In this document: positions 62,301 to 64,000 of the stretch, piece by piece
Layout: each line of letters starts with the position of its first letter
Numbering within the stretch: the first letter of the stretch is position 1
DNA from: Phoebastria nigripes
Taxonomy: Eukaryota > Chordata > Aves > Procellariiformes > Diomedeidae
Direction: 5' to 3'
Assembly (NCBI GenBank): GCA_035582835.1
Contig: JAYKAV010002430.1
Span: 403,788-467,787 of the forward strand
DNA: 64,000 nt
Position numbers and translations under genes: made by a program
The notes under the pieces: generated by a model
The model's input: only the letters and a program-made list of their open reading frames with translations
What the model was told of the DNA's origin: nothing
The model's database searches: none

Positions 62301-63691
62301 CTTAAGATGATTACTGACATCTAGAAATTCAGTCAGTGTTTTTGAATCTGTCCCAGAGAATGAGAGATTACTTTAGTAGCTTATCGTNTAGGGTGATGTT
62401 TAGCTCCCAGTACAGCAGTAATTGCATGTCTGGAAACTGAAGTAAGCACTTCCACCACCTAATGTGGCNGGGGTTGGGTAGTTGTTTGGGTTTTTGGAGG
62501 GCAGAGAAGAGAAACCCTGAACTGATAACAAGCAGGCAACAATGTTTTTTTTCTTGTAACTAGTAGTACTTAACCCAGTGGGATGTAGAGAAGGAGCTGG
62601 CATGTGCTTAATNGCAGATCTAGAGTCTGCAGATGGCATCTATTTGAAGAGAACATCTTAACTGACATGTCAGTGCCATCACAGACTTGCTTTGCAGTCT
62701 TCTATTTTTGTCATCTTATCTTTTATTGCAAACTGGCCAAAACCAAGTGTAGTGTGAGTCCAACATCTGCTCTCTGAGCTTTGTGGTTTCCTGTAAAGGA
62801 TGTATTACTATTAAAACCTCCCCGCACAGAGTAACCTTTCATCTGTACTGCATGTTCTGACAGGGACAGAAAAGAGTTAATGCATAAAAATGCTCATACT
62901 TCATCGCTTTAGTTCATCACAGCTGAAGCTGGGAAGCATTTGTTTATGTGGATGGCTTAGGATTGAGAACATGCAAGAGGGGGAAAAAGAAACTGAGCTG
63001 ACAAGGAAGAGTTACAGAAGTTCTGAAGAGTCAGAAGTCCACACACACCGACACCACTTTGGACCCAAAAAGGACCCCTTTCTTTTTTAGTTCAGAGACT
63101 GCAGCTGTGTGTGAATTGCTGTAANACCTACTGGGCTTCTTACTGCGTGCAAGATTCCTAGGTGTTTTAGAACAGGCTCCCTAGGTGCTTGAAGGAGGGG
63201 AAGGAAACCCTGGAAGGGGAAAGACACTAATGTTGCACCATCAAGCGTAGTAATCATCCACATGTGCAAGCCTGTGGTCATGTGAGGTGGCTGAAGCTCG
63301 GGTAGTCATTTCTGATCTCCTGTGGGGTACTTCCAGCTGAACAGGTAGCTCAGGGTTACTGTGTAAGAGGTCTGACTTGGATTCCCAGAGGCGTGTTTCT
63401 GTTTCCCAGGTTAACAGGTGATACTTGCAGTGTAGGTGTTGACTCTTTCTAGGATCCTGCATGTTCCCCGAGGAGCCCCAGTTAACAGCAGTTAGAAGTG
63501 GTGATGATTATCAGGGGACCCTGCTGGCATTCGCTGTAGCATTTGAGGCAAAGATGTGACGTTAACTTCACAGTAATTAAGTGGTTGCTTATGAGGAACA
63601 AGACACTTTCTTATTTTTTTCCACAGTTCAGATGGTGGTAACAGTGTGAAGAGGTTGAAACTAGATACTGATCATGACGAAAAGAATCAAG
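53267..63691 (+). CDS. PSME3IP1: PSME3-interacting protein 1 (FAM192A/NIP30), 3' end outside window
   Basis: This nuclear protein binds the proteasome activator PA28-gamma (PSME3) and belongs to the NIP30/FAM192A/Fyv6 family, whose yeast member acts in the second step of splicing. Five coding exons (53267-53396, 53588-53686, 57233-57354, 61495-61628, 63627-63691) give 183 complete codons plus one base of the human length of about 254. The start [20 protein letters not shown] is followed by the highly charged [19 protein letters not shown] block. Next come [12 protein letters not shown], an acidic [19 protein letters not shown] segment, coiled-coil-like [15 protein letters not shown], and [14 protein letters not shown]. 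The last visible part is [10 protein letters not shown] and a charged tail leading to KNQ. The third coding intron is AT-AC (U12 type). The C-terminal PSME3-binding region lies beyond base 64,000. Identity is secure. Confidence 0.97.
53588..53686 (+). CDS. PSME3IP1: PSME3IP1 coding exon, residues ~44-76
   Basis: The exon is 99 nt, with acceptor CTTTCAG and donor TTCA|GTAAGC. It encodes (E)[19 protein letters not shown] and [13 protein letters not shown]. Confidence 0.97.
53687..57232 (+). other. PSME3IP1: PSME3IP1 intron
   Basis: A 3.5-kb GT-AG intron with several single N bases and T runs near 56402. I see no recognisable transposon or exon. Confidence 0.7.
57233..57354 (+). CDS. PSME3IP1: PSME3IP1 coding exon, residues ~76-117
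   Basis: The exon is 122 nt, with acceptor TTTATTCAG. It encodes (K)[20 protein letters not shown] and [20 protein letters not shown]. It ends exactly on the AGA arginine codon and is followed by ATATCCTTT instead of a GT donor. Confidence 0.95.
57355..61494 (+). other. PSME3IP1: PSME3IP1 AT-AC minor-spliceosome (U12) intron
   Basis: The 4140-nt intron starts ATATCCTTT (57355-57363), the U12 AT-AC donor consensus. It has TCCTTAAC (61476-61483), the U12 branch-site consensus, and ends TTCAC with AC at 61493-61494, 12 bases past the branch A. No usable GT donor keeps the frame at the upstream exon. Removal joins EYR to STLTKVGVS, matching the family (EYRNNLKKVGIS in human). Inside it lies a long pyrimidine tract near 61.0-61.1 kb. 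Confidence 0.93.
61019..61135. repeat. Pyrimidine-rich tandem-like tract
   Basis: About 115 bases of T runs, interrupted three times by cccggcc- or ccccggcc-like cores spaced about 20-24 bases apart and by tctgc. It contains two N bases, so the exact length is uncertain. It lies about 350 bases upstream of the U12 branch site. Confidence 0.85.
61495..61628 (+). CDS. PSME3IP1: PSME3IP1 coding exon, residues ~118-162
   Basis: The exon is 134 nt, begins after the AC acceptor and has donor AGAAG|GTTAGT. It encodes [40 protein letters not shown] and VKHR. Confidence 0.94.
61629..63626 (+). other. PSME3IP1: PSME3IP1 intron
   Basis: A 2-kb GT-AG intron with several N bases. I see no repeat family or exon. 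Confidence 0.7.
63627..63691 (+). CDS. PSME3IP1: PSME3IP1 coding exon, residues ~162-184
   Basis: The exon is 65 nt, with acceptor TTCCACAG and donor CAAG|GTATGT. It encodes (S)[19 protein letters not shown] and NQ, then continues in an exon beyond the window. Confidence 0.95.
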
Positions 63692-63879
63692 GTATGTCCT
63701 GATTTCTGCATGTGGGAAACTGTCTGTCTCTCACCTGAACAGCAACTGACTTTGTGTTAAATCTGATAGAGGATTTGCTTTTCTGCTCCTTCATTATGCA
63801 AGACAGCACAGACTGCGGTTGGCATGTTCTCTCTTAAGGCAGTAGAAATGCTAACTATAGGTGCTGACAGCCTGTACAG

Positions 63880-64000
63880 AAAATAGGGCTGGAGGGAGCC
63901 TCTACAGGTCATCAGTCTATCCCCTGCCTAAACCATTCCTGACAGATGTTTGTCCAAGCTGCTCATAAATCTCCACAGATAGAGATTGTGCACCCTCCTT
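63880..64000 (-). mobile_element. CR1 LINE fragment, cut by window edge
   Basis: The plus strand shows the inverted CR1 3' region, with 'ggctggagggagcctctaca', 'tgacagatgtttgtccaagc' and 'ctccacagatagagattg'-type blocks of an older CR1 subfamily. It lies in the next PSME3IP1 intron and runs off the right end. Confidence 0.75.

Overview
The window is nuclear DNA from a sauropsid, almost certainly a bird. It carries several CR1 LINE 3' ends, one avian-type endogenous retroviral LTR, two CpG-island promoters, and three intron-rich protein genes recognised by exon-by-exon comparison with what I remember of the vertebrate proteins. Scattered single N bases suggest a draft assembly. The gene order is ARL2BP(-), RSPRY1(-), then PSME3IP1/FAM192A(+). 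This is the arrangement of human 16q13 read from the opposite strand, so it is a conserved syntenic block and not an accessory region.

Layout. (1) 1-8.1 kb: ARL2BP on the minus strand. Five coding exons (130 residues) are present; the last coding exon (about 33 residues in human) lies off the left edge. Its CpG-island promoter is at about 7.3-8.1 kb. (2) 8.5-49.8 kb: RSPRY1 on the minus strand. Fourteen coding exons at 11.1-35.6 kb sum to exactly 575 codons (574 residues plus stop). There is a 3' UTR of about 2.65 kb, at least one likely untranslated exon at 38.0 kb, and a first exon inside the CpG island at about 49.7 kb. (3) 49.2-50.7 kb: a shared bidirectional CpG-island promoter. (4) 50.1-64 kb: PSME3IP1 on the plus strand, with five coding exons (183 complete codons) before the right edge. 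The C-terminal part lies outside.

Functionally the three genes are neighbours, not a pathway. ARL2BP binds the GTPase ARL2 at centrosome, cilium and mitochondria. RSPRY1 is a SPRY plus RING protein with a hydrophobic N-terminus. PSME3IP1 is a nuclear partner of the proteasome activator PA28-gamma and the vertebrate relative of the yeast splicing factor Fyv6. The shared promoter and close tandem spacing make co-regulation of at least RSPRY1 and PSME3IP1 likely.

Most striking signal: the PSME3IP1 intron at 57,355-61,494 has textbook minor-spliceosome (U12, AT-AC) signals. These are an ATATCCTTT donor, a TCCTTAAC branch site and an AC 3' end 12 bases later, and they restore the reading frame where the human protein predicts it. 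Other items worth a look are a possible in-frame upstream coding exon of ARL2BP, a short upstream ORF in the RSPRY1 leader, a CR1 nested in an LTR, and a 191-bp tandem duplication. I found no operon, CRISPR array, tRNA, rRNA or undescribed gene system.
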